Source: Limnochorda sp. LNt (lineage in GTDB: Bacteria > Bacillota > Limnochordia > Limnochordales > Geochordaceae). From it: a stretch of 64,000 nt of DNA. A model generated the notes under the pieces. It was not told the DNA's origin. It ran no database searches and saw only the letters and a program-made list of their open reading frames with translations. Made by a program: the position numbers and the translations under genes. Each line of letters begins with the position of its first letter. The first letter of the stretch is position 1. Where the stretch lies: assembly GCF_035593265.1 (NCBI RefSeq), contig NZ_CP141614.1:1488001-1552000 (forward strand). The letters are read 5' to 3'. This document shows, piece after piece, positions 24,981 to 33,607 of this stretch.

Positions 24981-26336
24981 ATGGGGTTTGCATTGGGTCA
25001 AGGTGAAACAGGCGCCATGCCCTCCCAGCCGGCATCGGCGCAGCCGGAGGCGGCCGCGGAGCTGCCGACCGCGGCCGGCGAGCAGGCGGCCGCGCTCGAG
25101 ACGGTCGAGTCGCTCCAGGAGACCAACGCCCAGGATGCCATGGAGCAGGCGCTGGCCGCGTTGACGCCCGGGCGCGTCGTGCGGGGCCGGGTGGTCCAGG
25201 TCTCCGCCGACGAGGTGCTCGTCGACGTCGGCTACAAGGGCGACGGGCGCATCCCCATCCACGAGCTGGGGCTGCGATCCGGCCAGACGCCCGCCGACAT
25301 CCTCAAGGTCGGCGACGAGATCGACGTCTGGGTGTTGAAGGTGGACGAGGAGGGAGGCGTCCTCCTTTCCAAGCGCCGCGCCGATGCGGAGATGACGTGG
25401 CGCCGCCTGGAGCGGGCCCAGCAGGAGGGGACCATCCTCGAGGCGCGGGTGACCGAGCGGGTGAAGGGCGGGCTGCTGGTCGACGTCGGGGTGCGGGGCT
25501 TCGTGCCGGCCTCTCACGTGGCGCGGGGCTACGTGGACAACCTGGAGCAGTTCGTCGGGCAGACCCTCCGGTTGAAAGTGGTGGAGGTCAACCGCAGCCG
25601 CCGCAACGTGGTGCTCTCCCGCAAGGAGGTCCTGGAGAAGGAGTACGAGGAGGCCAAGGCCCGGCTCTTCTCCACCCTCAAGGAGGGTCAGGTGGTGGAG
25701 GGTGTCGTGCGGCGACTCACCGACTTCGGGGCCTTCATCGACCTGGGCGGCGGTGTCGAGGGCCTGCTGCACATCTCCGAGATGGCCTGGAGCCGGGTGC
25801 GCCACCCGTCCGACGTCTTGCACGAGGGGCAGACCCTCAAGGTGATGGTGCTCAACGTCGACCGCGAGCGGGAGCGGATCTCGCTCGGCCTCAAGCAGGT
25901 GCTGCCCAACCCGTGGGACACGGTCGGCGAGCGCTACCACGTGGGCGACGTGGTCGACGGCGAGGTGACGCGGCTGGTCGACTTCGGGGCCTTCGTGCGG
26001 CTGGAGGACGGCATCGAGGGGCTCGTGCACATCTCGCAGCTGGCCGACCACCACGTCACCAAGCCCCAGGAGGTGGTCTCGCCGGGCCAGCAGGTGCGGG
26101 TGCGCATCCTGAGCGTGGATCAGGCGGCCCGGCGGATCGGCCTGTCGCTGCGGGAGGCAGCGCCCAAGCGGGAGCCGCGTCAGGAGCCGGCGACCTCCCA
26201 CGGCACGGCCGAGGCGCCCACCATCACCATCGGCGAGCTGTACGGCAACCTGGGCGAGGTGCTCAAGAACGGCGGCCAGCCGACCCGGACCGCCGGGCGG
26301 CAGGCCGGCTCGCCGGCCGACGGCGCGGGCGACTGA
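24981..26336 (+). CDS. rpsA: S1 RNA-binding domain protein (RpsA-like)
   Basis: Four S1 (OB-fold) domains at about 62-130, 150-218, 236-304 and 321-390, e.g. GRVVRGRVVQVSADEVLVDV and FGAFIDLGGGVEGLLHISEM. This matches the short S1-like protein of Gram-positives (Bacillus YpfD), whose role in translation is not settled, rather than the six-domain ribosomal S1. An Ala/Glu-rich N-terminus and a disordered C-terminus complete 451 aa. ATG 24981 has GGGGGTAGGG upstream; ATG 25017 behind AAGGTGA is an alternative. Position after cmk-plsC is conserved. Confidence 0.9.
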   Translation: MGFALGQGETGAMPSQPASAQPEAAAELPTAAGEQAAALETVESLQETNAQDAMEQALAALTPGRVVRGRVVQVSADEVLVDVGYKGDGRIPIHELGLRSGQTPADILKVGDEIDVWVLKVDEEGGVLLSKRRADAEMTWRRLERAQQEGTILEARVTERVKGGLLVDVGVRGFVPASHVARGYVDNLEQFVGQTLRLKVVEVNRSRRNVVLSRKEVLEKEYEEAKARLFSTLKEGQVVEGVVRRLTDFGAFIDLGGGVEGLLHISEMAWSRVRHPSDVLHEGQTLKVMVLNVDRERERISLGLKQVLPNPWDTVGERYHVGDVVDGEVTRLVDFGAFVRLEDGIEGLVHISQLADHHVTKPQEVVSPGQQVRVRILSVDQAARRIGLSLREAAPKREPRQEPATSHGTAEAPTITIGELYGNLGEVLKNGGQPTRTAGRQAGSPADGAGD

Positions 26337-26385
26337 GCCTCCCCGCAGGTTCGGACCGAGCATACGAGCAGGGCGCATAGGAGGC

Positions 26386-26413
26386 AGGGCCGGCTGGCAG
26401 CCGGCCCTTTCGC
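26386..26413 (+). terminator. Terminator after rpsA
   Basis: Perfect 10-bp stem AGGGCCGGCT / AGCCGGCCCT with a 3-base loop, followed by TTCGCTT. It lies 50 bases after the stop codon. Confidence 0.7.
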
Positions 26414-26475
26414 TTGCCAGCATAGGCGCGCCGGGGAGCGGAGACGTTGGGGGCAGAGGAGGCGAGTCCTAGCCC

Positions 26476-28218
26476 ATGCCGCTCCCGACGGGTGTCATCG
26501 TCCTGGTGGTGGTGGCTGCTCTCATCTTCTTCGGCCTCGCCCATCGCGCCCTGGACCGGCTGCGCCTCACCGACGGGCAGGCCCTGCTCGTCATCGCGGC
26601 CATCATCGCCGGCAGCTTCATCGACCTTCCCCTGATGCGCACTCCCTTCACCCTCAGCGTCAATGTCGGCGGCGCTCTCGTCCCGCTGGCGCTGGTGGTC
26701 TACCTCTTGTGGCGGGCGGACAGCTCCGCCGAGCGCGTGCGGGCCCTGGTCGGCGCCGTCATCACGGCGGCGGCCGTGCTGGCGGTAGCCTCCATGACCG
26801 ACTTCGAGCCGGGCCGCGCCGACTTCCTGGATCCCATCTGGCTCTTCGGAGGGCTGGGGGGTGTGGCCGGCTACCTGGTCGGCCAGCGATCGCGCCGGGC
26901 CTCCTTCGTGGCCGGTAGCCTGGGCCTCCTGCTGACGGACCTGGTGCACGCGCTCCAGGTGGCGCGCCTCGGCCAGGCCGCCACGGTGATGATCGGAGGG
27001 GCCGGGGCGTTCGACATGATCGTGCTGGCGGGCATCCTGGCCCTGGGGCTGGCCGAGGTGGTGGGGGAGGTGCGGGAGCGGCTGTCGGGCGGGCCCGGGC
27101 CGGCCGCGCTGCTCCTGGCGGTCGCCTCGGCCTCGCTCGTGGCGGTGCTGTGGGCGGCGACGGGCCTGACGGCTCCCACGCCGGTGCCGGCGGCCTCTGT
27201 CGGCGGCGCCGAGGCGGTCGAGCACGCCGACGCCTACTACACCCTGGTGCGGCCGGACGGCTCGGTGCTGACGTACACGGCGCGGCGTCTGACCGTGGGC
27301 GACGTCTACATCGACGCCGCCAACCGCCGCTGGGAGGTGGAGGGGGTCCAAGGCGAGCGGATACGCGTGCGCGACGCCGGGCTCGAGCCCATGCCGCAGG
27401 CCAGCTCCCTGCAGAGCTCGGGACTGCCCGTGCCGGCGGCCCTGGGCGTCCGACGGGGAGCCGACGTGGCCATCTACTTCACCCACTCCGACGAGTCGTA
27501 CGTGCCGACCAGCGGCACGCCAGCCAAGTGGTGGGGCGACATCTACCAGGTAGGCGAGACCCTGGCCGAGGAGCTGCGCCGCCTGGGCCACCGGGTCCAG
27601 GTCTCCCGCAACAACCACAACCCCCACGACGGCCAGGCCTATACGCGGTCGCGCCGCACGGCCATGCAGCTGATGCGGGCCCAGCCGGCTCTGCTGGTCG
27701 ACATCCACCGGGACGCGGTGCCGCCCGAGGTCTACGAGACCGAGGTGAAGGGCCAGCCGGCCACCAAGGTGCGGCTGGTGGTGGGCCGCCAGAACCAGAA
27801 CATGCAGGCCAACCTGGCCTTCGCCAAGCAGATCAAGGCCACCGCCGACCGCGAGCTGCCCGGTCTCATCGAGGGCATCTTCATCGCCCAGGGCGACTAC
27901 AACCAGGACCTGATGCCCAGGGCCATCCTCCTGGAGTTCGGGGCGCACACCAACCCGCTGGAGCTGGCCCAGACCGGGGCCAGGCTCTTCGCACCGGTGC
28001 TGGCCGCCGCGGGAATCGGCCGGCCGGGCTCCCGTGAGGTGGGCGCTGGCGCCTGGCGCAGCGCGGGGGTGCTGGTGGTGGCCCTGCTCGTCGGGGCGGT
28101 CGGGTTCCTGGCCCTCAACGCCGGCAGCGCGGACGCGGTGAGGTCGGCCATCGTCCGATGGTGGCGGCGCGTGGCCCCGGCCGGTCAGGATGGCCCGGCC
28201 GACGACGGCCAGCCCTGA
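26476..28218 (+). CDS. DUF1614 membrane domain fused to a SpoIIP-type sporulation hydrolase
   Basis: Two parts in one 580-aa frame. Residues ~1-225 carry about six membrane helices with DUF1614-like sequence (FFGLAHRALDRLRLTDGQALL, FLDPIWLFGGLGGVAGYLVGQ). Residues ~225-525 resemble SpoIIP, the amidase/endopeptidase of engulfment: YFTHSDESYVP, VSRNNHNP, LLVDIHRDAVP and LLEFGAHTNP hold its zinc-binding His/Glu residues. One more helix lies near 535-555. SpoIIP normally stands alone with one N-terminal anchor. An in-frame TAG just before ATG 26476 fixes the start region. Engulfment-stage expression is expected; no promoter was recognised. The domain names are from recall of family patterns. Confidence 0.8.
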   Translation: MPLPTGVIVLVVVAALIFFGLAHRALDRLRLTDGQALLVIAAIIAGSFIDLPLMRTPFTLSVNVGGALVPLALVVYLLWRADSSAERVRALVGAVITAAAVLAVASMTDFEPGRADFLDPIWLFGGLGGVAGYLVGQRSRRASFVAGSLGLLLTDLVHALQVARLGQAATVMIGGAGAFDMIVLAGILALGLAEVVGEVRERLSGGPGPAALLLAVASASLVAVLWAATGLTAPTPVPAASVGGAEAVEHADAYYTLVRPDGSVLTYTARRLTVGDVYIDAANRRWEVEGVQGERIRVRDAGLEPMPQASSLQSSGLPVPAALGVRRGADVAIYFTHSDESYVPTSGTPAKWWGDIYQVGETLAEELRRLGHRVQVSRNNHNPHDGQAYTRSRRTAMQLMRAQPALLVDIHRDAVPPEVYETEVKGQPATKVRLVVGRQNQNMQANLAFAKQIKATADRELPGLIEGIFIAQGDYNQDLMPRAILLEFGAHTNPLELAQTGARLFAPVLAAAGIGRPGSREVGAGAWRSAGVLVVALLVGAVGFLALNAGSADAVRSAIVRWWRRVAPAGQDGPADDGQP

Positions 28219-28236
28219 CGGGGTGACCCCGGCGGG

Positions 28237-29196
28237 ATGGATGGCGTGGTCTGGGACGTCGTGATGGGCTCCCTGGCAGGGACGGCCCTGCGCATCTACA
28301 CCTTGCGGGTCGACTACCGGCAGTATCCCAGCTATCCCCAGGGCTACGCCATCCACCTCTCGATGGGGCTCATCGCCTCGTTCTTGGGGGCGCTGGCCTT
28401 CCCGGCGCTCCTGGCGCGGGAGTTCGCGGCGGCCTCCTTCCTGGCGCTGGCCGCCACCCAGTTTCGCGAGGTGCGCAAGATCGAGCGGGAGGCCCTCTCC
28501 CGGCTGGAGGAGACCGAGCTGGTGCGGCGCGGCGCGGCCTACATCGAAGGCATCGCGCGGGTCTTCGAGACCCGCAACTACCTGGCCATGCTGGTGGCCC
28601 TGCTCGACACGGTGGCGCTGTGGCTCGTGCGCCCCTCCCCGGCCGGCGCCGCGGTGGTGAGCGCCGTGGTCGCGACGGTGGCGGCGGTCAGCATCGGCCG
28701 CAGCGCCCGCGGATCCACCGTCGGACAGATCGCGACGGTGCGGCCGGCGCGCATCGAGTTCGACGGGCCGCTCTTATCGGTCGAGGGGGCCGTCCTGGTC
28801 AACGTGGGGCGTCTGCAGGCCCGTGAGATCTACCTGCGCCAGGGCGTGGCCGCCATGATCGAACCCCGGGACCGCGCGGCCGCGGCGACGCTGGCCAACC
28901 CCGGCCAGCGCCAGGCCATCCTGCACGACGTGGTGGCGCGGGTGGGCGTGCGCATGGACATCGACGAGCCCGAGTTCGCACCCATCTCGCGCCGTCACGT
29001 GGAGAGAGACGCCGTCGTCGTGGTGCTCATCCCGCAGGCGGGGGGCTTCGAGGAGGTGGCCCGGGCCATCGGGAGCGTGCCGGTGCTGGAGAGCAGCGTG
29101 CGCCTGACGGGCCGGGACGTGCAAACGGGTGGGGCCGGCAGCCTGGTCCCGCGTCATCTCGACACCGACGCCCCACGGACGGCTCGGAGGGGGTGA
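28237..29196 (+). CDS. YIEGIA family protein
   Basis: Sporulation-associated membrane protein named for its own motif, here AAYIEGIARVFETRNYLAM (about 98-116). The 319-aa product has several hydrophobic segments in the first ~155 residues, then a soluble part with VRPARIEFDGPLL and VNVGRLQAREIY. Precise function is unknown; relatives occur in spore-formers beside a small partner, as here. ATG at 28237 lies 18 bases after the SpoIIP fusion gene. Confidence 0.82.
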   Translation: MDGVVWDVVMGSLAGTALRIYTLRVDYRQYPSYPQGYAIHLSMGLIASFLGALAFPALLAREFAAASFLALAATQFREVRKIEREALSRLEETELVRRGAAYIEGIARVFETRNYLAMLVALLDTVALWLVRPSPAGAAVVSAVVATVAAVSIGRSARGSTVGQIATVRPARIEFDGPLLSVEGAVLVNVGRLQAREIYLRQGVAAMIEPRDRAAAATLANPGQRQAILHDVVARVGVRMDIDEPEFAPISRRHVERDAVVVVLIPQAGGFEEVARAIGSVPVLESSVRLTGRDVQTGGAGSLVPRHLDTDAPRTARRG

Positions 29197-29405
29197 GGGC
29201 GGTGGGCGACATGCGGGTCCGCGCCAGCGAGTGGATCCTGGCCATCGTCACCACCGACCCCGACTACCGGGCGACGGGGGCGGCTCCCGTCTTCTACGCC
29301 CGGGACCGGGACGACCTGGAGCGCATCGCCCTCTACCTCAGCCGGGTGACGCTGGGCTCGGCGCACGAGATCCAGCCCGGCACCCTCGTCATCATGCGCC
29401 ACTGA
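29193..29405 (+). CDS. Capping complex subunit for YIEGIA
   Basis: Small soluble partner of the YIEGIA protein. The 70-aa product has WILAIVTTDPDYRATGAAPVFYARDRDDLERIA and ends GTLVIMRH, the pattern I associate with this family. GTG at 29193 overlaps the YIEGIA stop (GTGA); GTG 29202 or ATG 29211 would give a shorter N-terminus. The overlap supports a stoichiometric pair. Confidence 0.78.
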   Translation: MRAVGDMRVRASEWILAIVTTDPDYRATGAAPVFYARDRDDLERIALYLSRVTLGSAHEIQPGTLVIMRH

Positions 29406-29424
29406 CGGCCGTGCAGACGGGAGG

Positions 29425-29916
29425 ATGCCCGTGCCCATCGTCTACCACTGCTTCGGAGGGGCGCACTCGTCCCCGATCGCAGCCGCCATCCACCTGGGGA
29501 TGCTCCCGCTGGATCGCATCCCGCCACCGGAGGCCATCCGCGGTGTCCCACACTTCGACGCCACGCCGTCGGACCAGTGGGGCATGCTGCTGCCCATGGG
29601 GCAGGATGCCCACGGCCACGCGGTCTTCGTGATGGGCCATGGGCCTCACGCCAGGGTGGCGCTGCAGGCGCTGCTGGACGGGTACCGCCTGGGGGGCGGC
29701 GACCCGGAGCAGCTGATGGTGGTCGACACGTTACGCTGCGTCAACGTCTGGATGCGCCTGGGGGGCTACCTCTCCCGCCGGCTCGGGCTGGTCAGGCTCG
29801 GTCGGCCTCTGGTAATCTGGGGGACGAGGCGGGCGTACCCTCGGCTCGCATCGCTGGTGCGACAGACCGTGGCGCGCTGTGGCGCCACCCACGCGGCCGG
29901 ACGCCCGCGGCCCTGA
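29425..29916 (+). CDS. DUF3189 family protein
   Basis: 163-aa soluble protein beginning MPVPIVYHCFGGAHSSPIAA, the signature of DUF3189 proteins found next to YIEGIA and der in spore-formers. VFVMGHGPHARVALQALLDGYR and MVVDTLRCVNVWMRLGGYLSRRLG follow. Biochemical role is unknown. ATG at 29425 follows the capping gene by 19 bases. Confidence 0.8.
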   Translation: MPVPIVYHCFGGAHSSPIAAAIHLGMLPLDRIPPPEAIRGVPHFDATPSDQWGMLLPMGQDAHGHAVFVMGHGPHARVALQALLDGYRLGGGDPEQLMVVDTLRCVNVWMRLGGYLSRRLGLVRLGRPLVIWGTRRAYPRLASLVRQTVARCGATHAAGRPRP

Positions 29917-29942
29917 ACCGGCCCGATCCCCTGGAGGCGACG

Positions 29943-31331
29943 GTGTCGACACGCGACCGGCCGTCGGAGGCCCCGGCGGCTACCTCGGGCCCCACCGTGG
30001 CCATCGTAGGGCGCCCCAACGTGGGCAAGTCCACGCTCTTCAACCGGCTGGCGGGGCGCCGCCTGGCCATCGTGCACGAGCAGCCCGGGGTCACCCGGGA
30101 TCGCCTGCGCGCGCCCGTGCGATGGAAGGGCCGGCTCTTCTGGGCCGTGGACACGGGCGGCCTGGTGGATCTCCAGCCGGGCGCGGACGTGGGGGGTGCC
30201 ATCCTGCGCCAAGCGGCCGCCGCCCTGGAGGAGGCGGCGGTGGTGCTCTTCGTGGTCGACGCCCGCGCCGGGCTGCTGCCGGGCGACCAGACGCTGGCCC
30301 GGTGGTTGCGGCGTCTGGGCAAGCCCGTGCTGGTGGTGGCCAACAAGGTGGACAGCACCGCCGTGGAGCCCGCCGTGCACGAGTTCGCGGCACTGGGGCT
30401 GGGGGAGATCCTGCCCGTGTCGGCCGCCAACGGGCGCAACGTGGGCGACCTGCTCGACCGGGTGGTGGAGCGACTCGAGCAGGCGGCCGACGCCGTCCCG
30501 TCGCTCGCCGCCGAGACGCCGGAGGCGGTGCGCGTCGCCATCGTGGGCCGCCCCAACGTCGGCAAGTCCTCCCTGGTCAACGCCCTGGTGGGCCACGAGC
30601 GGGTGGCCGTCCACGAGGAGGCCGGCACCACCCGAGACGCCGTGGACGTCTCGCTGGAGTGGGAGGGGCGGCTCGTCACCCTGGTCGACACCGCTGGCAT
30701 CCGGCGCAAGGCCCGGCCCGGGGCGGCCGACCTGGAGCAGCTCGCGGTGAGCCGGGCGCTGGCGGCGTTGCAGCGTTGCGACGTGGCCGTGGTGGTCATC
30801 GACGCCGCCGAGGGCGTCACCTTCCAGGAGGCCCGCCTGGCCGGGCGTGCCGCGTCGCTGGGGCGGGCCGTCGTGCTGGCCGTCAACAAGTGGGATCTCA
30901 TCGGGGAGCGGGCGGGGCGGCCCGAGCGCTTCACCGAGGAGGTGCAGACCGCCGCAGCTCGCCTGTACTGGGCACCCGTCTACTACGTCTCCGCCCTGAG
31001 GGGCTGGCAGGTCCAGGCCCTGCTGGAGGGTGCCGTGGCGGCCGCCGACCGCCGGCGCCAGCGCCTGGACCCCGGGCAGCTCCGAGCCGTCATCGACCGC
31101 GCCCAGGCGCAGCACCCGCCCTCGGGACGAGGCCGCCGGGGCGTGCGCATCGTGGGGGTGCGCCAGTTGGACGGCCCACCTCCGACCCTGGCGCTGGCGC
31201 TACGCGGCGCCGCCCAGCTCCCGGTGCCCTACCTGCGCTATCTGGAGCGCCACCTGCGCCGCCACTTCGATCTGACCGGCACGCCCGTCCTGTGGGTGCA
31301 GGGGCCGGACGCGCGGCCCCGCCGGGCCTGA
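29943..31331 (+). CDS. der: Ribosome biogenesis GTPase Der
   Basis: Essential GTPase for 50S assembly with two tandem G domains: first P-loop GRPNVGKST (about 20-28) with DTGGL, second GRPNVGKSS with DTAGI and NKWDLIGE, then a KH-like C-terminal domain (VRIVGVRQLDGPPPTLALAL). 462 aa is normal. GTG at 29943 with GGAGG six bases upstream. In most Firmicutes plsY and gpsA follow der; here spoIVA follows directly. Confidence 0.96.
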   Translation: MSTRDRPSEAPAATSGPTVAIVGRPNVGKSTLFNRLAGRRLAIVHEQPGVTRDRLRAPVRWKGRLFWAVDTGGLVDLQPGADVGGAILRQAAAALEEAAVVLFVVDARAGLLPGDQTLARWLRRLGKPVLVVANKVDSTAVEPAVHEFAALGLGEILPVSAANGRNVGDLLDRVVERLEQAADAVPSLAAETPEAVRVAIVGRPNVGKSSLVNALVGHERVAVHEEAGTTRDAVDVSLEWEGRLVTLVDTAGIRRKARPGAADLEQLAVSRALAALQRCDVAVVVIDAAEGVTFQEARLAGRAASLGRAVVLAVNKWDLIGERAGRPERFTEEVQTAAARLYWAPVYYVSALRGWQVQALLEGAVAAADRRRQRLDPGQLRAVIDRAQAQHPPSGRGRRGVRIVGVRQLDGPPPTLALALRGAAQLPVPYLRYLERHLRRHFDLTGTPVLWVQGPDARPRRA

Positions 31332-31361
31332 GTCCCATCGGCCGTATCGCCCTCCTCTCGC

Positions 31362-31391
31362 GTCATACCCCCGGAGCCTGACCCATAGCAT
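31362..31391 (+). promoter_or_regulatory. Candidate sigma-E promoter of spoIVA
   Basis: GTCATAC (31362-31368), a 15-base spacer and CATAGCAT (31384-31391), close to the mother-cell sigma-E pattern (ATA-containing -35 and CATAnnnT -10). It stands out as A/T-containing boxes in a GC-rich gap and lies 76 bases before spoIVA, a sigma-E gene in Bacillus. Confidence 0.6.
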
Positions 31392-31466
31392 GTAGCAGCC
31401 GTCCGAGCGGCGCGCCCGCGGTCGGGAGTCACGGGCCGCTCGGGTGCAGAGGGGCGTGCGACTGCC

Positions 31467-32945
31467 GTGGAGCGCTTCGATGTCTTCCGGGACATGGCCG
31501 AACGCACGGGCGGATGCATCTACGTCGGGGTCGTGGGGCCGGTGCGTACCGGCAAGTCCACCTTCATCCGGCGGTTCATGGAGCTGCTGGTGCTCCCCGC
31601 CATCCACGACCCCGACCAGCAGTCCCGCACCCGGGACCAGCTGCCCCAGAGCGGCGCCGGTCGCACCATCATGACCACCCAGCCCGACTTCGTGCCCGAC
31701 GAGCCGGTGGAGGTGGTGCTGCAGGAGCCGATCCGGGTCAAGGTGCGGGTCGTCGACTGCGTCGGCTACACCGTGCGGGGCGCCCTGGGCTACGAGGAGG
31801 AGGGGCGGCCCCGGATGGTGCGGACGCCGTGGTTCGAAGAGGAGATCCCTTTCGAGCAGGCCGCCGAGATGGGGACGCGCCGGGTCATCACCGAGCATTC
31901 GACCATCGGGCTGGTGGTCGTCACCGACGGCTCCATCACCGACATCCCTCGCGAGGCGTACCTGCCGGCGGAGGAGCGGGTCATCTCGGAGCTGCGCGAG
32001 CTGGGCAAGCCCTATCTCGTCATCCTCAACTCCACCCACCCCCGGGAACCCGCCACCCAGCGCCTGGCCGCTGACCTGGCGCAACGCTACGGGGTGCCGG
32101 TGCTGCCCGTCGATGCCCTGCACATGCAGCACGACGAGCTGCTGGCCATCCTGCAGGAGCTCTTGTGGGAGTTTCCCGTGCGCGAGGTAGGGGTCGTCCT
32201 GCCGCGGTGGGTGGAGGAGCTGGCCGACGACCACTGGGTGCGCCGCCAGCTGTTGGAGGCGGTGCAGTCGCACCTGCACGACGTGCGCCGGGTGCGGGAC
32301 GTGCGCCAGGCGGTCGACCAGCTCCAGCGCCACGAACTGGTGGAGTCGGCTTCCCTGGTCGAGATGGACCTGGGGTCGGGCTGCGCGACCGCGGAATTGC
32401 GCACGCTCTCGGCGCTCTTCTACCGGGTGCTCAACGAGATCACCGGCACCCAGGTGGAGAGCGACGCCGACCTGGTGCGGCTCTTGCAGGAGCTGGTGCG
32501 GGCCAAGGAGGAGTTCGACTACCTCAGCGAGGCCCTCGCGCAGGTGCGCGCCACGGGGTATGGCGTCGTGACGCCCCGCAAGGAGGAGATCACCTTCCAG
32601 CAGCCGGAGCTGATCCGGCAGGGGCACCGGTTCGGGGTGAGGCTCAAGGCCAGTGCGCCCACCATCCACATGGTGAGGGCCGACGTGACGACCGAGGTGA
32701 CTCCCTTCGTGGGCACCGAGCGGCAGGGGGAGGAGTTCGCCCGCTACCTCTCCAGCCTCTTCGAGGAGAACCCCGAGAAGCTGTGGCAGTCGGACTTCCT
32801 GGGGCGGTCGCTGCAGGAGCTGGTGCGGGAAGGGATCCAGAGCAAGCTCCATCGCCTGCCCGAAAACGCCCAGCAGAAGCTGCAGGAGACGCTGACCCGC
32901 ATCATCAACGAAGGAAGCGGCGGCCTGATCTGCATCATTTTGTAA
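31467..32945 (+). CDS. spoIVA: Stage IV sporulation protein A
   Basis: ATPase that polymerises on the forespore surface to form the coat basement layer. N-terminal ATPase domain with Walker A GPVRTGKST (about 25-33), VVDCVGYTVRGALGY and TDGSITDIPREAY; the C-terminal anchor ends GLICIIL as in Bacillus. 492 aa is normal. GTG at 31467 lies behind a candidate sigma-E promoter. Followed after 233 bases by hbs, as in Bacillus. Confidence 0.97.
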   Translation: MERFDVFRDMAERTGGCIYVGVVGPVRTGKSTFIRRFMELLVLPAIHDPDQQSRTRDQLPQSGAGRTIMTTQPDFVPDEPVEVVLQEPIRVKVRVVDCVGYTVRGALGYEEEGRPRMVRTPWFEEEIPFEQAAEMGTRRVITEHSTIGLVVVTDGSITDIPREAYLPAEERVISELRELGKPYLVILNSTHPREPATQRLAADLAQRYGVPVLPVDALHMQHDELLAILQELLWEFPVREVGVVLPRWVEELADDHWVRRQLLEAVQSHLHDVRRVRDVRQAVDQLQRHELVESASLVEMDLGSGCATAELRTLSALFYRVLNEITGTQVESDADLVRLLQELVRAKEEFDYLSEALAQVRATGYGVVTPRKEEITFQQPELIRQGHRFGVRLKASAPTIHMVRADVTTEVTPFVGTERQGEEFARYLSSLFEENPEKLWQSDFLGRSLQELVREGIQSKLHRLPENAQQKLQETLTRIINEGSGGLICIIL

Positions 32946-33178
32946 GGGGGATTTTTGCAGGCAGCGACGGCCTTCGGCAGGAGGATGCCAGCGAACAGCG
33001 AAACAGCGCGCCGGACTAATTTCCAGCCCGCAAAGGCCCGTGGTGCCAGCATCGGCGGGCGCGCCGCATACCGGCACCGGCGAGAGGGCAAGATAGGGCG
33101 TGCCTGACGGCGCTATCACGAGCCTGAGCGGCAAGGGCTTGACGAGCCTGGCGACAAGGGCGAAAGGGGTTGAGCATC
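32946..33178. other. Intergenic region spoIVA-hbs
   Basis: 233 bases without a convincing gene. It contains CAGGAGGATGCCAGCGAACAGCG (32978-33000 region; AGGAGGA at 32979-32985 and GCGAACAGCG at 32991-33000), similar to an element before rpsA. TTGACG at 33139-33144 has no good -10. No terminator hairpin with T-run was found after spoIVA. Confidence 0.5.
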
Positions 33179-33454
33179 TTGACGAAGGCCGAGCTGGTTG
33201 ACAAGATCGCCGACAAGACCGGGCTCACCAAGAAGGACTCCGGCCGCGCACTGGACGCCGTCTTCGAGGCCATCACCGAGGCGCTGGCGCAGGGGCAACG
33301 GGTCCAGCTCGTGGGCTTCGGCAGCTTCGAGGTGCGCAAGCGGGCCGCCCGCAAGGGCCGCAATCCGCAGACGGGCCGCGAGATCCAGATCGGGGCCCGG
33401 GTCGTGCCGGCCTTCAAGGCGGGCAAGGCCCTCAAGGACGCCGTGGCCCGGTAA
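33179..33454 (+). CDS. hbs: HU family DNA-binding protein
   Basis: Small histone-like protein that bends and compacts DNA. The 91-aa product begins [20 protein letters not shown] and has [25 protein letters not shown], with the arm Pro that inserts into DNA. TTG at 33179 is preferred over TTG 33170: AAAGGGG ends nine bases before it, and the product then has normal HU length. Confidence 0.97.
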   Translation: MTKAELVDKIADKTGLTKKDSGRALDAVFEAITEALAQGQRVQLVGFGSFEVRKRAARKGRNPQTGREIQIGARVVPAFKAGKALKDAVAR

Positions 33455-33483
33455 CGGCCCCTTCGATAGGGGAGGCCCCTGAG

Positions 33484-33522
33484 GAGCGCTGCGTGACCTG
33501 GTCGCGCAGCGCTCTGTCTTTT
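33484..33522 (+). terminator. Terminator after hbs
   Basis: 10-bp stem GAGCGCTGCG / CGCAGCGCTC (33484-33493 / 33505-33514) followed by TGTCTTTT. It starts 30 bases after the stop codon. Confidence 0.8.
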
Positions 33523-33543
33523 GGGGACCGGGCGATCTATAAT
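33515..33543 (+). promoter_or_regulatory. Promoter of the threonine operon
   Basis: Perfect -10 TATAAT at 33538-33543; 17 bases upstream is TGTCTT (33515-33520), a poor -35 that overlaps the T-run of the hbs terminator. Start of transcription would be near 33550, about 58 bases before hom. Confidence 0.6.
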
Positions 33544-33607
33544 GGCTGCCAAAAAGCACCCGACCGTGGTCGGCTCCGCGCCCGGCAGACGAGGAGGCCC
33601 ACGCGAC

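Noticed and set aside
33139-33168. TTGACG as -35 of hbs
   Set aside because: No acceptable -10 at 16-18 bases.
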